A DNA stretch of 64,000 bases from Limibacillus halophilus (lineage in GTDB: Bacteria; Pseudomonadota; Alphaproteobacteria; Kiloniellales; CECT-8803), in the NCBI RefSeq assembly GCF_014191775.1, contig NZ_JACHXA010000001.1, positions 434,001 to 498,000 of the forward strand. The letters run 5' to 3'. The position numbers and the translations under genes were made by a program. Each line of letters starts with the position of its first letter. Position 1 is the first letter of the stretch. Positions 8,786 through 17,705 of the stretch are shown here, one piece after another. Below the pieces are notes generated by a model. The model saw only the letters and a program-made list of their open reading frames with translations, was not told the origin of the DNA and made no database searches.

Positions 8786-9821
8786 TTACTCATTGGACCG
8801 GTCATCGCCGGGGGACAAGGAGAGCGCTGCTCGAATAGCCTGCTCGGCGTCGGCAAAGCGCCCTACTTTGAGCAATAGGTTGCCTAACTGGAAGTGATTC
8901 TGCGGATCTTTTGGTGCGAGCTCGATGGCGCGCGCCAGCGCTTTCCGGGCCTGCTCAATTTGGTTCAGCCCGCCAAGGCTGATCCCCAGCTGTCGCCAAG
9001 CGACCGGATCAACGTCGGATTGCGCAAGAAGATCCTCTGCGAGGCGTTGCGGCCGGTTTCCAGACAATTCAGGGTTGATGCAATCCCTTCAAAGTCAATG
9101 GCCGCGCAGAAGTCGCTCAGGAGATCGCCGTCGTGGAAAGCCTCCGGATGGAAGGCGCGCGCAACTGTGTTGGGTTCTCCAAATACGTTATCGAACTTTT
9201 CGATCTTAATACGGTAGTTTGGAAAATACCCTGGCATGCAAATGTCGGAATGAGGGTTCATGCCTGATAAGAGGGCGCTTCTTGCCTCCTCCATGGAAGC
9301 GCCGTTTTTGATGTGCTCTTGAACGACGCTGTCCAGGTACTCGAAGTAGTTTCTGCAGTAAATCACAACGGTGACGTCGTCGCAGAATTCCAATAGGAAA
9401 TCTCGCAGTCTCTCCAGCGCGGCCTCGCTCAGGTCACTTATGCTCTCGCCAGATATTATCTTGGTGTTCGTCGAGCCGTTTGCGAGAAATCGCCGCAGAG
9501 ATTGTTCGACCAGATCTTGAACCAGATTCAGGTGATCCTTCGATCCAAGCTTGTGCCGGAGGCTAAGATGGTGCCCCAAGGGGTGATCGGCGAAACGTAG
9601 ATAGATTGGCCAACTATGGTTGGTCATGAAGGGGAAATAATCAATACCGCGTTCTTGAAGAACGCCTCGATTGGCGAACAGAGTCGATTGGAGGAAAGTA
9701 GTGCCACTTTTATGAAAGCCAGCGTGGATAATGACTCGACGACCCCCCCAGCATAGACCAAACCCTTTTTTCGTTTTGCGCGACGAACGCCAATCTTGCC
9801 AAGGTGACAGGCCCTTGTCAC
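8786..9821 (-). pseudogene. Broken sulfotransferase-like gene with C-terminal TPR segment (two frame changes)
   Basis: Reading leftwards, a GTG at 9819-9821 opens one frame that runs into a G7 tract (9743-9749 on the complement). A different frame then gives RRVIIHAGFHKSGTTFLQ, the 5'-phosphosulfate (PAPS) binding loop of sulfotransferases, and continues to about 9060 through VVIYCRNYFEYLDSVVQ (3'-phosphate site type). Near 9060 the sense passes to a third frame encoding about two TPR units (GLNQIEQARKALARAIELAPKDP) and ending at 8786. No ATG start exists for the sulfotransferase frame. I read it as a decayed gene, although slippage at the G7 tract or assembly error would look the same. Confidence 0.7.
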
Positions 9822-9972
9822 GGCGATGTCTTGAGTTCAGAAGTCAGTACCCATTTCGGTAGGGAAGTGGATGACGAGATCTTTTCGCAGGAGATTTTTG
9901 AGGCCACTGAGCGTAAAGTCGGCCCTGCCTCCGGGTTGATTTTTCGACTGAGACCATCCTTGCGATTTCACT

Positions 9973-9982
9973 TTGCATACAA
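9973..9982. promoter_or_regulatory. Putative GntR/FCD operator, copy 3
   Basis: TTGCATACAA, exact consensus, 157 bp upstream of the chosen dehydrogenase start and 115 bp from copy 4. It has the same orientation as the other three copies. Confidence 0.6.
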
Positions 9983-10087
9983 AACGCTGCCGCGGAATTC
10001 CCATGACCTCTTGCACAGCAACAATTACCAAAGATAAATCAAAGCGTTATGGATGCGCTGTCAATGGCATTCCCGGGAATTGTCATT

Positions 10088-10097
10088 TTGCATACAA
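10088..10097. promoter_or_regulatory. Putative GntR/FCD operator, copy 4
   Basis: TTGCATACAA, exact consensus, within TTTTGCATACAAAAT, so its flanks extend the dyad to TTTTGNATNCAAAA. It is the most symmetrical copy and the closest to the rightward transcript. Confidence 0.62.
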
Positions 10098-10138
10098 AAT
10101 GGTATCAGCGTGATCTGATTAACGGGAGTTCACTGCCC

Positions 10139-13100
10139 ATGACCATTAGGTCCACTGCCGGAAGGTCTGACACCGAAGGTGCCGCCGGAAAATCAGCGCG
10201 CCAAGCAGGGGCCAAGGGCGATCCGCGAATAGCAGCCCGGATTGGCCGCGCCATCGAGGGCGAGGTCCATTTCGATGCCTTCAGTCGGGGCCGTTATTCG
10301 ACCGACGCCTCGGTCTATCAGATTGAGCCTGTGGGAGTCGTCGTTCCGAAGACGATCGCTGACGTTGCTGCGGTAATCGAAATTGCCCGTGAAGAAGGGC
10401 TGCCACTGCTGCCGCGGGGCGGCGGCTCCTCGCAGTGTGGTCAGACGGTCGGCGAAGCCTTGGTTCTGGATGTCTCCAAATACCTGAACAACGTCATCGA
10501 CTTCGACCCCGGTTCCGCAACGGCGCGTGTTCAGCCCGGAATTGTGCTGGATAGTCTGAACGCCTTCTTGAAGCCCGAAGGGTTGTTCTTTCCCGTCGAC
10601 GTTTCCACAAGCAGTCGGGCCACTATCGGCGGCATGTCCGGGAACAATTCCTGTGGGTCGAGATCGCTGCGTTACGGAACAATGCGCGACAACGTGGCGG
10701 CTATCGACGCCATCCTGGCGGACGGAACGCCGGCGCGCTTCGAGGAGGTGGGGCGCGACCAGATTAAATATGGCCGGAATGAACCATCGCAAGTCCGCGA
10801 GCTGATCATCCGTTTGCTGTCTCTGGGCGATCGAGAAGCCGCGGAGATCGACGCGCGGTTTCCAAAGCTCATGCGCCGGGTCGGAGGATACAATATCGAT
10901 GCCCTCACGCCGGAACACGCGCGGCCCAATCTCGCACACTTGCTCGTCGGGTCGGAGGGCACGCTGGCCTTTTCCAGCGCCATTGATGTGAAACTGGCGA
11001 GGATACCGACCAAGAAAGTTCTGGGAGTTTGCCATTTCCCCTCGTTCTACCAGGCCATGAGCGCACCGCAGCACATCGTCAAACTGGGGCCGAGCGCGGT
11101 GGAGCTGGTTGATCGCACCATGATCGAACTGGGTCGTGAGATTCCTTTGTTCAGGCCGGTGGTGGACCGTTTCGTGCGAGGGCGGCCCGAGGCAATTCTG
11201 CTGGTCGAGTTTGCCGGAGACGATCACGAGGAAAATCTGCGCCGGCTGGCCGCCTTGGGTGAGTTGATGGGAGACCTTGGCTTCCGAGGCGGTGTCGTAG
11301 AGGCGCTGGAGCCCGAGTTCCAGCAATCGATCTGGGAGGTCCGCAAACAAGGCCTCAACATCATGATGTCGATGAAAGGCGACGGCAAACCAGTGTCCTT
11401 CATCGAAGATTGCGCAGTGGCGCTGGAAGACTTGGCCGACTACACGGCCCGTCTGGACGAGGTTTTTGCGCAGCATGGCACCAAGGGAACCTGGTACGCC
11501 CATGCCTCCGTCGGATGCCTTCATGTTCGGCCGGTCTTGAACATGAAAAGCGAAATCGAGGTCGGTAAGATGCGTGCCATCGCGGAGGAGGCCTTCGCGT
11601 TGGTTCGAGAGTACAAAGGCTCGCACTCGGGCGAGCACGGCGATGGCCTTGTACGCTCCGAGTTTCACCAGCCGATGTTCGGCGCGCGCATGGTGGAGTC
11701 CTTCAAGGAGGTCAAAAATCTGTTCGACCCGGACGGTCGGATGAATCCCGGCAAGATTGTCGATCCGCCGAAGATGGATGACCGAAGCCTCTTTCGGTAT
11801 AAGCCGGGCTACAAGACCGAGCCCTTGGAAACCGCTTTGGATTGGTCGGATTGGGGCGGTTTCGCCGGCGCTGTGGAGATGTGCAACAACAACGGCGCCT
11901 GCCGCAAGCTGGATGCAGGCGTTATGTGTCCTTCCTATCGTGTCACGAGAGACGAACAGCATTTGACCAGGGGCAGGGCAAACAGCTTGCGCCTTGCGAT
12001 CTCGGGCCAGTTGGGCACCGGCGCGTTGACAAGCGACGCCATGAGGGAAGCACTCGATCTTTGCGTCTCCTGCAAGGGCTGTAAGCGCGAATGTCCCACC
12101 GGCGTCGATATGGCCCGCATGAAGATTGAAGTGCAATATCAACGCAGCAAGACTCATCGCTTGAGCCTGCGCGACAGGCTCGTTGCCTATCTGCCGCGAT
12201 ACGCCCCTTGGGCCCGGCATTTCGGACCATTTCTCAACTTACGCGACCGCCTGCCGGGCTTGGCTGCGTTGAGCGAGCGGTTGCTGGGCTTGTCGGCGCA
12301 TCGACGTTTACCGAAGTGGCGCCGGGACTCCTTCAATCAGGATGGGGAAACCTTTGGTCCAGACGGGGGACGTGAAGTCGTTCTTTTCGCGGATACCTTC
12401 AACCGTGCCTTCGAGCCTGAGAACCTGAAAGCTGCTTTGCGAGTGCTCACCGCAGGTGGATACCGGGTGCATCTTCTGCGCCCCGCCGATGCCGTCGAGG
12501 GCGGTAAACGCCCTTTGTGCTGCGGACGAACATTTCTGGCAGCAGGTCTCGTTGATGAGGCGCGTACCGAGGCACGCCGACTGGTGGCGACCTTTAAGCC
12601 TTATGTCGATCGCGACGTTCCCATCATTGGGCTGGAGCCTTCCTGCTTGTTCACGCTGCGCGATGAACTGCAGGCCATGCTGCCCGGCGATGACAGCCGC
12701 AAGCTCGGAGAGCAGGCGTTGCTGTTCGAGGAGTTTCTGGATCGGGAAATGGATGCAGGCCATCTCAAGCTACCTCTCCATGCGCTGCCCGCGCAACGCC
12801 TGTGGCTGCATGGGCACTGCCACCAGAAGGCCTTCAATGTCATGGGGCCGGTCCAGCGCGTTCTTGGGCGGATTCCGGGTTCAGACGTGCGTTTGATTCC
12901 CTCGTCTTGTTGCGGCATGGCCGGGGCATTCGGGTATCAAGCCGAAACCTATGCTATATCCATGGCGATGGCTGAGTCGGCGCTGCTTCCTAAAGTGCGG
13001 CAAGCGGGTGATGACGAGTGGATTGTGGCGGACGGCACCTCCTGTCGCCATCAGATTGCGGACGGTGCGGGGCGGGCGGCACTCCATGTCGCCAGGGTCC

Positions 13101-13141
13101 TTGCTGCGGCCCTCGACAAAGATCAACCAGGGGGAGCCTGA
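10139..13141 (+). CDS. FAD- and [4Fe-4S]-dependent 2-hydroxyacid dehydrogenase (GlcD-GlcF fusion type)
   Basis: About 1,000 residues. The N-terminal half is a VAO-type FAD domain (VVVPKTIADVAAVIEIAREE, PRGGGSSQCGQ, STSSRATIGGMSGNNSCG, LLVGSEGTLAF), with the C-terminal FAD-oxidase cap ending in HSGEHGDG and DPDGRMNPGK. The second half holds two ferredoxin-like cluster sites (Cys near residue 580 as CNNNGAC...CP; CVSCKGCKRECP near 640) and two CCG motifs (near 793 and 923) of the GlcF/HdrB type. The layout is that of E. coli YdiJ (D-2-hydroxyglutarate dehydrogenase) and related D-lactate/glycolate oxidisers. GGGAG eight bases before the ATG at 10139 decides the start. The substrate is probably a D-2-hydroxyacid from the pathway of the facing operon. 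Confidence 0.92.
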   Translation: MTIRSTAGRSDTEGAAGKSARQAGAKGDPRIAARIGRAIEGEVHFDAFSRGRYSTDASVYQIEPVGVVVPKTIADVAAVIEIAREEGLPLLPRGGGSSQCGQTVGEALVLDVSKYLNNVIDFDPGSATARVQPGIVLDSLNAFLKPEGLFFPVDVSTSSRATIGGMSGNNSCGSRSLRYGTMRDNVAAIDAILADGTPARFEEVGRDQIKYGRNEPSQVRELIIRLLSLGDREAAEIDARFPKLMRRVGGYNIDALTPEHARPNLAHLLVGSEGTLAFSSAIDVKLARIPTKKVLGVCHFPSFYQAMSAPQHIVKLGPSAVELVDRTMIELGREIPLFRPVVDRFVRGRPEAILLVEFAGDDHEENLRRLAALGELMGDLGFRGGVVEALEPEFQQSIWEVRKQGLNIMMSMKGDGKPVSFIEDCAVALEDLADYTARLDEVFAQHGTKGTWYAHASVGCLHVRPVLNMKSEIEVGKMRAIAEEAFALVREYKGSHSGEHGDGLVRSEFHQPMFGARMVESFKEVKNLFDPDGRMNPGKIVDPPKMDDRSLFRYKPGYKTEPLETALDWSDWGGFAGAVEMCNNNGACRKLDAGVMCPSYRVTRDEQHLTRGRANSLRLAISGQLGTGALTSDAMREALDLCVSCKGCKRECPTGVDMARMKIEVQYQRSKTHRLSLRDRLVAYLPRYAPWARHFGPFLNLRDRLPGLAALSERLLGLSAHRRLPKWRRDSFNQDGETFGPDGGREVVLFADTFNRAFEPENLKAALRVLTAGGYRVHLLRPADAVEGGKRPLCCGRTFLAAGLVDEARTEARRLVATFKPYVDRDVPIIGLEPSCLFTLRDELQAMLPGDDSRKLGEQALLFEEFLDREMDAGHLKLPLHALPAQRLWLHGHCHQKAFNVMGPVQRVLGRIPGSDVRLIPSSCCGMAGAFGYQAETYAISMAMAESALLPKVRQAGDDEWIVADGTSCRHQIADGAGRAALHVARVLAAALDKDQPGGA

Positions 13142-13144
13142 TCT

Positions 13145-13873
13145 GTGAACGACAATGCTTCTGAAACAGTTGAGACCGATCGTTCGGCGCCGATAAGCCG
13201 TCAGTCGCTGCATGACGAACTTGTCCAACGCTTACGGTCGATGGTGATCGAAGGTGATCTAACGCCGGGAAGCCGTGTTCCCGAGCGCGTTCTTTGCGAG
13301 CGCTTTGCGGTTTCCCGAACACCTTTGCGCGAGGCGATGAAGGTCCTGGCGTCTGAAGGCTTGCTGGAACTGACACCTCATCGTGGTGCGGTCGTGCCCT
13401 GTCTGACACTCGAGGATCTGGAAGAGGTGTTTCCGGTTTTGGGCGCATTGGAAGGTTTGGCAGGCGAACTGGCTTGCAAACACGTCACCGAAGAAGACCT
13501 CGCCGAGGTCAGGGCGCTGCACTATCAAATGGTGTTGCACTATCAGCGCAGCGAGCTGCCCGAGTATTTCCGACTCAATCAAGCCATACACGAGAAAATC
13601 ATGGCGGTTGCCGGGAATGCGACGCTTCTGGATCAGCACCGCAGCCTGGCGGGTCGCGTCAGACGGGCGCGCTACCAGGCAAACATGTCTGCGGGTCGCT
13701 GGAAACACGCGGTCGAAGAGCACGAAGAGATTCTCAAAGCCCTGACCGCACGCGACGCGGAACGCTTAGGTCGCATCTTAAAGCAGCACCTGCAAAACAA
13801 ATGCGAAACGGTCAAGGAGGCTCTTCTCGCTGAATCCGGGCAAGGTGGCCCAACGGGTGCGAGCGGGCGATAG
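13145..13873 (+). CDS. GntR family transcriptional regulator, FCD subfamily
   Basis: 242 residues from a GTG start with GGGGGAG nine bases upstream. The N-terminal winged helix covers about 17-85 (LVQRLRSMVIEGDLTPGSRVPERVLCERFAVSRTPLREAMKVLASEGLLE), followed by an all-helical FCD ligand domain with the metal-site pattern of Asp/His residues (RLNQAIHEKIMAVAGN, HAVEEHEEILKAL). It follows the dehydrogenase stop by three bases and is co-transcribed with it. It most likely represses both arms of the locus through the four TTGCATACAA boxes, with a pathway acid as inducer. Confidence 0.93.
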   Translation: MNDNASETVETDRSAPISRQSLHDELVQRLRSMVIEGDLTPGSRVPERVLCERFAVSRTPLREAMKVLASEGLLELTPHRGAVVPCLTLEDLEEVFPVLGALEGLAGELACKHVTEEDLAEVRALHYQMVLHYQRSELPEYFRLNQAIHEKIMAVAGNATLLDQHRSLAGRVRRARYQANMSAGRWKHAVEEHEEILKALTARDAERLGRILKQHLQNKCETVKEALLAESGQGGPTGASGR

Positions 13874-13880
13874 ATGGATC

Positions 13881-13913
13881 AAGCGCAATAACACCGTCAT
13901 GTGTTTTGCGCTT
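13881..13913 (+). terminator. Candidate terminator hairpin after the GntR gene
   Basis: AAGCGCAA-T-AACAC (13881-13894) pairs with GTGTT-TTGCGCTT (13901-13913) around a CGTCAT loop: 13 pairs with one bulged T, seven bases past the GntR stop. A U-run is absent (CGCCATTACT follows), so termination may be partial. Confidence 0.6.
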
Positions 13914-13980
13914 CGCCATTACTCCATTTGTGGTACATTATTGAAATGTAACCCACCATATATTGTGGAACGCTCGCTCA

Positions 13981-15135
13981 ATGGATGACGTTGCCATCAA
14001 TTTTATGATCGCGTTGATAACGATGGTGTTGTCCGGCGCCTTTATCCTTACCTGGTTTGTCGAGAAAGCGTCTCTTTCCTTGGCATTGTGGTCCGCGGCC
14101 ATGCTGTCGATGGCGATTATCGCCATGGCTAATTCTTTCCTGCCAAAACTGATTGGTCAGGAGCAGATGAATCTCCTTAAGAGCGGTCTGACGATCCACC
14201 TTTTGCTGGTGTTTCTTGGGGTGCATCAAGGTTTCTCGGGGCGTCAGGACAAGCGCTCCAAGAACTTCCTGCTTTACACGTTCGGGGGATTGGTCGGCGT
14301 GAGCGCCTTGGCGTTCATGCATCAGGCGAGCGCGGTCTTTATCGGCTTGATCGCCGCCATGATCTCGGTGCTGGTCGCGCATCAGATCTACAAGTCCGAC
14401 GGACGTTTTTCGATCCTACGGGCTGCGGCGTTGGTCTTGTTCGCCATCAACGCCTGTTTCTTCATGGTGCTGGAATCGCTTCTCGGTGGGGTCTTGTCCG
14501 AGATGCGCGGCGCCGCCACGCTGGCGGTCAAGTACTGGTTGCTTATCTTCCTGATTACCGAAGCCTTCTTGTTGATGATGTTGACCGTTGAGCGGCTTTT
14601 TGCCGATTTGCACTATCAGGCGATGTTCGATGAGCTGACCAAACTTCCAAATCGCCGGTACTTGGAAGACCACGCCAGGAGGCTTTTTGCCCGAGCGCTG
14701 CGCAGCGACTCACCCTTTGCGGTACTTTTGTTGGACATCGATCATTTCAAATCGATCAATGACCGTTACGGCCATGAACAAGGCGACGGCATTTTGCGAG
14801 AGTTTTCAGCAGTTTGTCAGCGCATGGTTCGTTCAGCCGACTTTTTGGCTCGCTATGGCGGCGAGGAATTCGTGATCCTGCTGCCCGATACGGATCGCAC
14901 CGATGCGCTTCTTGTCAGCGAGCGATTGCGGCAGGAGGTCGCAAATCACCGCTTCGTCCTGGAAGACGGAAAACCGCAAAAAATCACCATCAGTGTCGGT
15001 CTATCCTTCGTACAGCCGCCTTTGGCGGACAGCGAGGAAACTGAAGAGACCCTCCTCGCCTCTATTTTGCGGCAGGCGGATGCCTCTTTGTATCGGGCCA
15101 AGGAAGGCGGCCGTGATCGTATAGAGGCGGCGTGA
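13981..15135 (+). CDS. Membrane-bound diguanylate cyclase (GGDEF)
   Basis: About 384 residues. The first 210 form roughly seven hydrophobic spans, a sensory membrane domain of unknown ligand. The rest is a GGDEF domain: FDELTKLPNRRYLEDH, LLLDIDHFKSINDRYGHEQGD, and the active loop RYGGEEF (GGEEF variant, active in known enzymes). An RSAD sits five residues before GGEEF, matching the RxxD inhibitory site for product feedback. It would make cyclic di-GMP from two GTP. The ATG at 13981 is preferred; an upstream TTG at 13963 would add six residues. It stands alone. Confidence 0.93.
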   Translation: MDDVAINFMIALITMVLSGAFILTWFVEKASLSLALWSAAMLSMAIIAMANSFLPKLIGQEQMNLLKSGLTIHLLLVFLGVHQGFSGRQDKRSKNFLLYTFGGLVGVSALAFMHQASAVFIGLIAAMISVLVAHQIYKSDGRFSILRAAALVLFAINACFFMVLESLLGGVLSEMRGAATLAVKYWLLIFLITEAFLLMMLTVERLFADLHYQAMFDELTKLPNRRYLEDHARRLFARALRSDSPFAVLLLDIDHFKSINDRYGHEQGDGILREFSAVCQRMVRSADFLARYGGEEFVILLPDTDRTDALLVSERLRQEVANHRFVLEDGKPQKITISVGLSFVQPPLADSEETEETLLASILRQADASLYRAKEGGRDRIEAA

Positions 15136-15162
15136 CTTTCTTTGGTACTCTCAGGCTAGCCC

Positions 15163-15966
15163 CTAGGTCGGTTGGCGATATCCCTCTTCGGCCAGCAATG
15201 CATCCAAACAGTCATCGGAAAGCGGTATAATCGGGTCGAAATCCCGGTGTGCGATCCATTCTTCCCGTTTGAATTGGCGGATGTGGTTCGAGACGGCACA
15301 AAGGCTAAGATAAACGATGGTTCGGTTGTAAGGGCTGATGTTCGGCGGACTGGCGTGGACCAGATTGCCATGGAACAATAAGACCGAACCGGCCGGTCCC
15401 AGCGGCGCCACGACGCCGCCTTCATCAGCCAGGCGCGAAACGGTTTCGCGATCCAGGGTCCAGAGGGGGTAGGAGGTCGTTTCCAGATCGTGCCCGGCTT
15501 GCAGGACGCCGCTCTTGTGGCTCCGAGGAATGAACATCAAGGGCCCATTTACGGCAGTTACATCCTCCAGAAACACAGCAATGTTCATGGCGCGAGGTTC
15601 AGGCATCGCATCATCACGTTGCCAAGTGCCATAGTCCTGGTGCCACTGCCAGACGGCGCCGTCGAACGCTGCCTTTGCGTTGACCTTGTACTGATGCATG
15701 TAAACTTGCTCACCGAGGATCTGCTCGATTGGTTCGATCAATCGCGGATGGGCGCCCAAGCGCCGAAACCCCTCGTTGTATCGATGTGCCGCAAAGGCGG
15801 TGCGGGCAACGCCGCTGCTTTCGCGCCAGACCTCCTTGCGGTCCAGGCCGTAGATTTTCTGTGCCTGTTCCAGGAGATAGGCCGCCGCCGTCCGGGAGAA
15901 ACACTCCGGCAGGAAAAGATAACCCTCCTCCTCGAACGTTCTCAGTTGTTCGCCTGTCAGCTTCAT
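15163..15966 (-). CDS. Phytanoyl-CoA dioxygenase (PhyH) family oxygenase
   Basis: 267 residues from the ATG at 15964-15966, chosen because GGGAG lies upstream and LTGEQLRTFEEEGYLFLPECF is the usual PhyH start; the open frame extends further upstream without similarity. The Fe(II) ligands are visible as WQWHQDYGTW (His-x-Asp) and a distal His in FHGNLVHASPPN, with a following Arg (NRTIVY) for 2-oxoglutarate. MNIAVFLEDVTAVNGPLMFIPRSHKSG is the family core. It would hydroxylate a small molecule using O2 and 2-oxoglutarate; ectoine hydroxylase is in the same family but cannot be claimed. Convergent with the cyclase, divergent from glpD. Confidence 0.9.
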   Translation of the reverse strand: MKLTGEQLRTFEEEGYLFLPECFSRTAAAYLLEQAQKIYGLDRKEVWRESSGVARTAFAAHRYNEGFRRLGAHPRLIEPIEQILGEQVYMHQYKVNAKAAFDGAVWQWHQDYGTWQRDDAMPEPRAMNIAVFLEDVTAVNGPLMFIPRSHKSGVLQAGHDLETTSYPLWTLDRETVSRLADEGGVVAPLGPAGSVLLFHGNLVHASPPNISPYNRTIVYLSLCAVSNHIRQFKREEWIAHRDFDPIIPLSDDCLDALLAEEGYRQPT

Positions 15967-16175
15967 GATCCATTTTCTCCCGATAGCACGCCCTCTCATA
16001 GGCAAAGAATAGTTCAGCATCAAGATCGATGACAGGCAAGGATCGCGACGGCTGAAGGGCTCTTTCCATGACATCGGGTTTTCGTGATAGGTTTGCCCTT
16101 GCCGGGGGCATTACGAAGACGCTGAATTCCTATATCGGGATAGAAAATCAACAAGAGACGCAGTGAACATCCACA

Positions 16176-17705
16176 ATGGCAGAAGTTCAAAGAAGCTATG
16201 ACATCGCCATCGTCGGCGGGGGCATCAACGGTTGCGGCATAGCGCGCGATGCGGCTGGTCGGGGACTGGCTGTCTTTCTTTGCGAACAGAATGATCTTGC
16301 AAGCGCTACCTCTTCGGCTTCTACGAAGCTGATTCACGGCGGCTTGCGATACTTGGAGTATTATGAGTTTCGTCTGGTACGCGAAGCGTTGCAGGAGCGA
16401 GAGGTGCTGTTGCGCATGGCGCCACACATAATCTGGCCGCTGCGATTCGTCCTGCCCCACCACAAGGGCTTGCGCCCAGCTTGGCTAATCCGTCTCGGTT
16501 TGTTCCTTTACGATCATCTCGGTGGGCGCAAGTTGCTTCCGGCGACCCGGAGCCTCAATCTGCGTCAGGATATCGCTGGCACGGCACTCAAAGACGCCTA
16601 CACGCGGGCTTTCGAATATTCGGATTGCTGGGTTCAGGATTCCAGGCTGGTAGTCTTGAATGCCCTGGACGCGCGCGAGAAGGGCGCCGATCTGCGCACA
16701 AGAACACGTTGCACGAAGGCCCGCCGCGAAGACGAGCTGTGGGTCCTGTCAATTGAAGACGAGAATGGAAATTGTGAAACGATCAGGGCGCGTGCGCTGG
16801 TGAATGCGGCAGGCCCATGGGTCACGGAGTTCCTAACGAAGGGTCTGGGGCTCAATGCCGCCGCGAAAGTCCGAATGGTCAAGGGAAGCCACATTATTCT
16901 GCCCCGGCTTTTTGAGCATGATCGCGCTTACATCTTTCAGAATTCCGACAACCGGATTGTTTTCGCAATACCCTACGAGCAGGATTTCACCCTGATAGGC
17001 ACGACCGACGAGGATTTCGAGGGCGACCCGGCGACGGCGGAAATTTCCAGGAAGGAGATCGGATACCTGATCGATGCGGTTAATGGATACTTCAAGACTG
17101 AGATAAGCGCGGAGGATGTGGTGACGACCTATGCCGGGGTGCGTCCGCTTTACGACGACGGGGCCAGCGCCGCCCAGTCCGCCACACGAGATTACGTGCT
17201 GAAGCTGCAAGGCACGGGGAACGAGGCGCCGCTCCTCAATATTTTCGGTGGCAAGATTACGACCTATCGTCGTTTGGCCGAGGCGGCCTTGGAGAAGCTG
17301 GAAGCGAGTTTAGGGACGCTTGGCCAGCCCTGGACCAAGGAGTCGCATCTTCCTGGGGGAGATTTCTCGTGGGATGGTGCGGAGCAGCTCGCTTTGGACT
17401 TGTGCCGGGACTTTCCGTTTCTTGAGCGCAAACTCGCACAGCGTCTGGTGCGAGCCTATGGAACCAGGGCGCGTGACTTGCTGGGGAAGGCGAGGTCGTT
17501 GCAAGACCTCGGCCAACAGTTCGGCGCCGACGTATACGAGGCCGAGGTCGTCTACCTGATGGATCGCGAATGGGCTTGCAGCGCCCGCGACGTCGTATGG
17601 CGCCGTAGCAAGTTGGTGTTGCGAATGACGCGAGAAGAGCAAGCTGCGCTAGACGACTGGATGAGTCGCCGTAGAGCAACCTCAAGAGGAGACGCAGCAG
17701 AATGA
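16176..17705 (+). CDS. glpD: Aerobic glycerol-3-phosphate dehydrogenase
   Basis: 509 residues, full length for GlpD. The N-terminal FAD site is [18 protein letters not shown] (14-31), followed by the signature [36 protein letters not shown] and [21 protein letters not shown] are typical of the C-terminal half. It oxidises sn-glycerol 3-phosphate to dihydroxyacetone phosphate and feeds electrons to quinone at the inner membrane. Its stop overlaps the glpK start (ATGA). No glpF or glpR accompanies the pair, so uptake and control must be elsewhere. The Shine-Dalgarno sequence is weak. Confidence 0.96.
   Translation: MAEVQRSYDIAIVGGGINGCGIARDAAGRGLAVFLCEQNDLASATSSASTKLIHGGLRYLEYYEFRLVREALQEREVLLRMAPHIIWPLRFVLPHHKGLRPAWLIRLGLFLYDHLGGRKLLPATRSLNLRQDIAGTALKDAYTRAFEYSDCWVQDSRLVVLNALDAREKGADLRTRTRCTKARREDELWVLSIEDENGNCETIRARALVNAAGPWVTEFLTKGLGLNAAAKVRMVKGSHIILPRLFEHDRAYIFQNSDNRIVFAIPYEQDFTLIGTTDEDFEGDPATAEISRKEIGYLIDAVNGYFKTEISAEDVVTTYAGVRPLYDDGASAAQSATRDYVLKLQGTGNEAPLLNIFGGKITTYRRLAEAALEKLEASLGTLGQPWTKESHLPGGDFSWDGAEQLALDLCRDFPFLERKLAQRLVRAYGTRARDLLGKARSLQDLGQQFGADVYEAEVVYLMDREWACSARDVVWRRSKLVLRMTREEQAALDDWMSRRRATSRGDAAE

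Larger units (their letters stand above)
9822..10138. promoter_or_regulatory. Intergenic promoter region upstream of the FAD/Fe-S dehydrogenase
   Basis: This 317-bp stretch has no convincing gene; the short open frames in it lack family motifs. It contains two exact copies of the TTGCATACAA box (9973-9982 and 10088-10097). The dehydrogenase frame is open from 10049, but the ribosome site supports a start at 10139, which leaves the second box just outside the coding region, 42 bp from the start, where a repressor could block transcription. Confidence 0.55.

Noticed and set aside
9624-9821. Separate short minus-strand frame starting at the GTG at 9819-9821
   Set aside because: Its second half is the out-of-frame shadow of the sulfotransferase PAPS loop; I treat it as the displaced start of the broken sulfotransferase, not as a separate gene.
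10049-10138. Upstream extension of the FAD/Fe-S dehydrogenase by 30 codons
   Set aside because: The extension would place an operator copy inside the coding region and lacks a ribosome site; GGGAG eight bases before 10139 supports the later start.
10193-12220. A 675-codon open frame on the minus strand opposite the FAD/Fe-S dehydrogenase
   Set aside because: It has no recognisable motifs and mirrors a strongly conserved gene with clear FAD and cluster motifs; it is an antisense artefact of codon bias.
15967-16074. N-terminal extension of the PhyH-type oxygenase
   Set aside because: The 36 extra residues show no family similarity and a good ribosome site precedes the ATG at 15964-15966.
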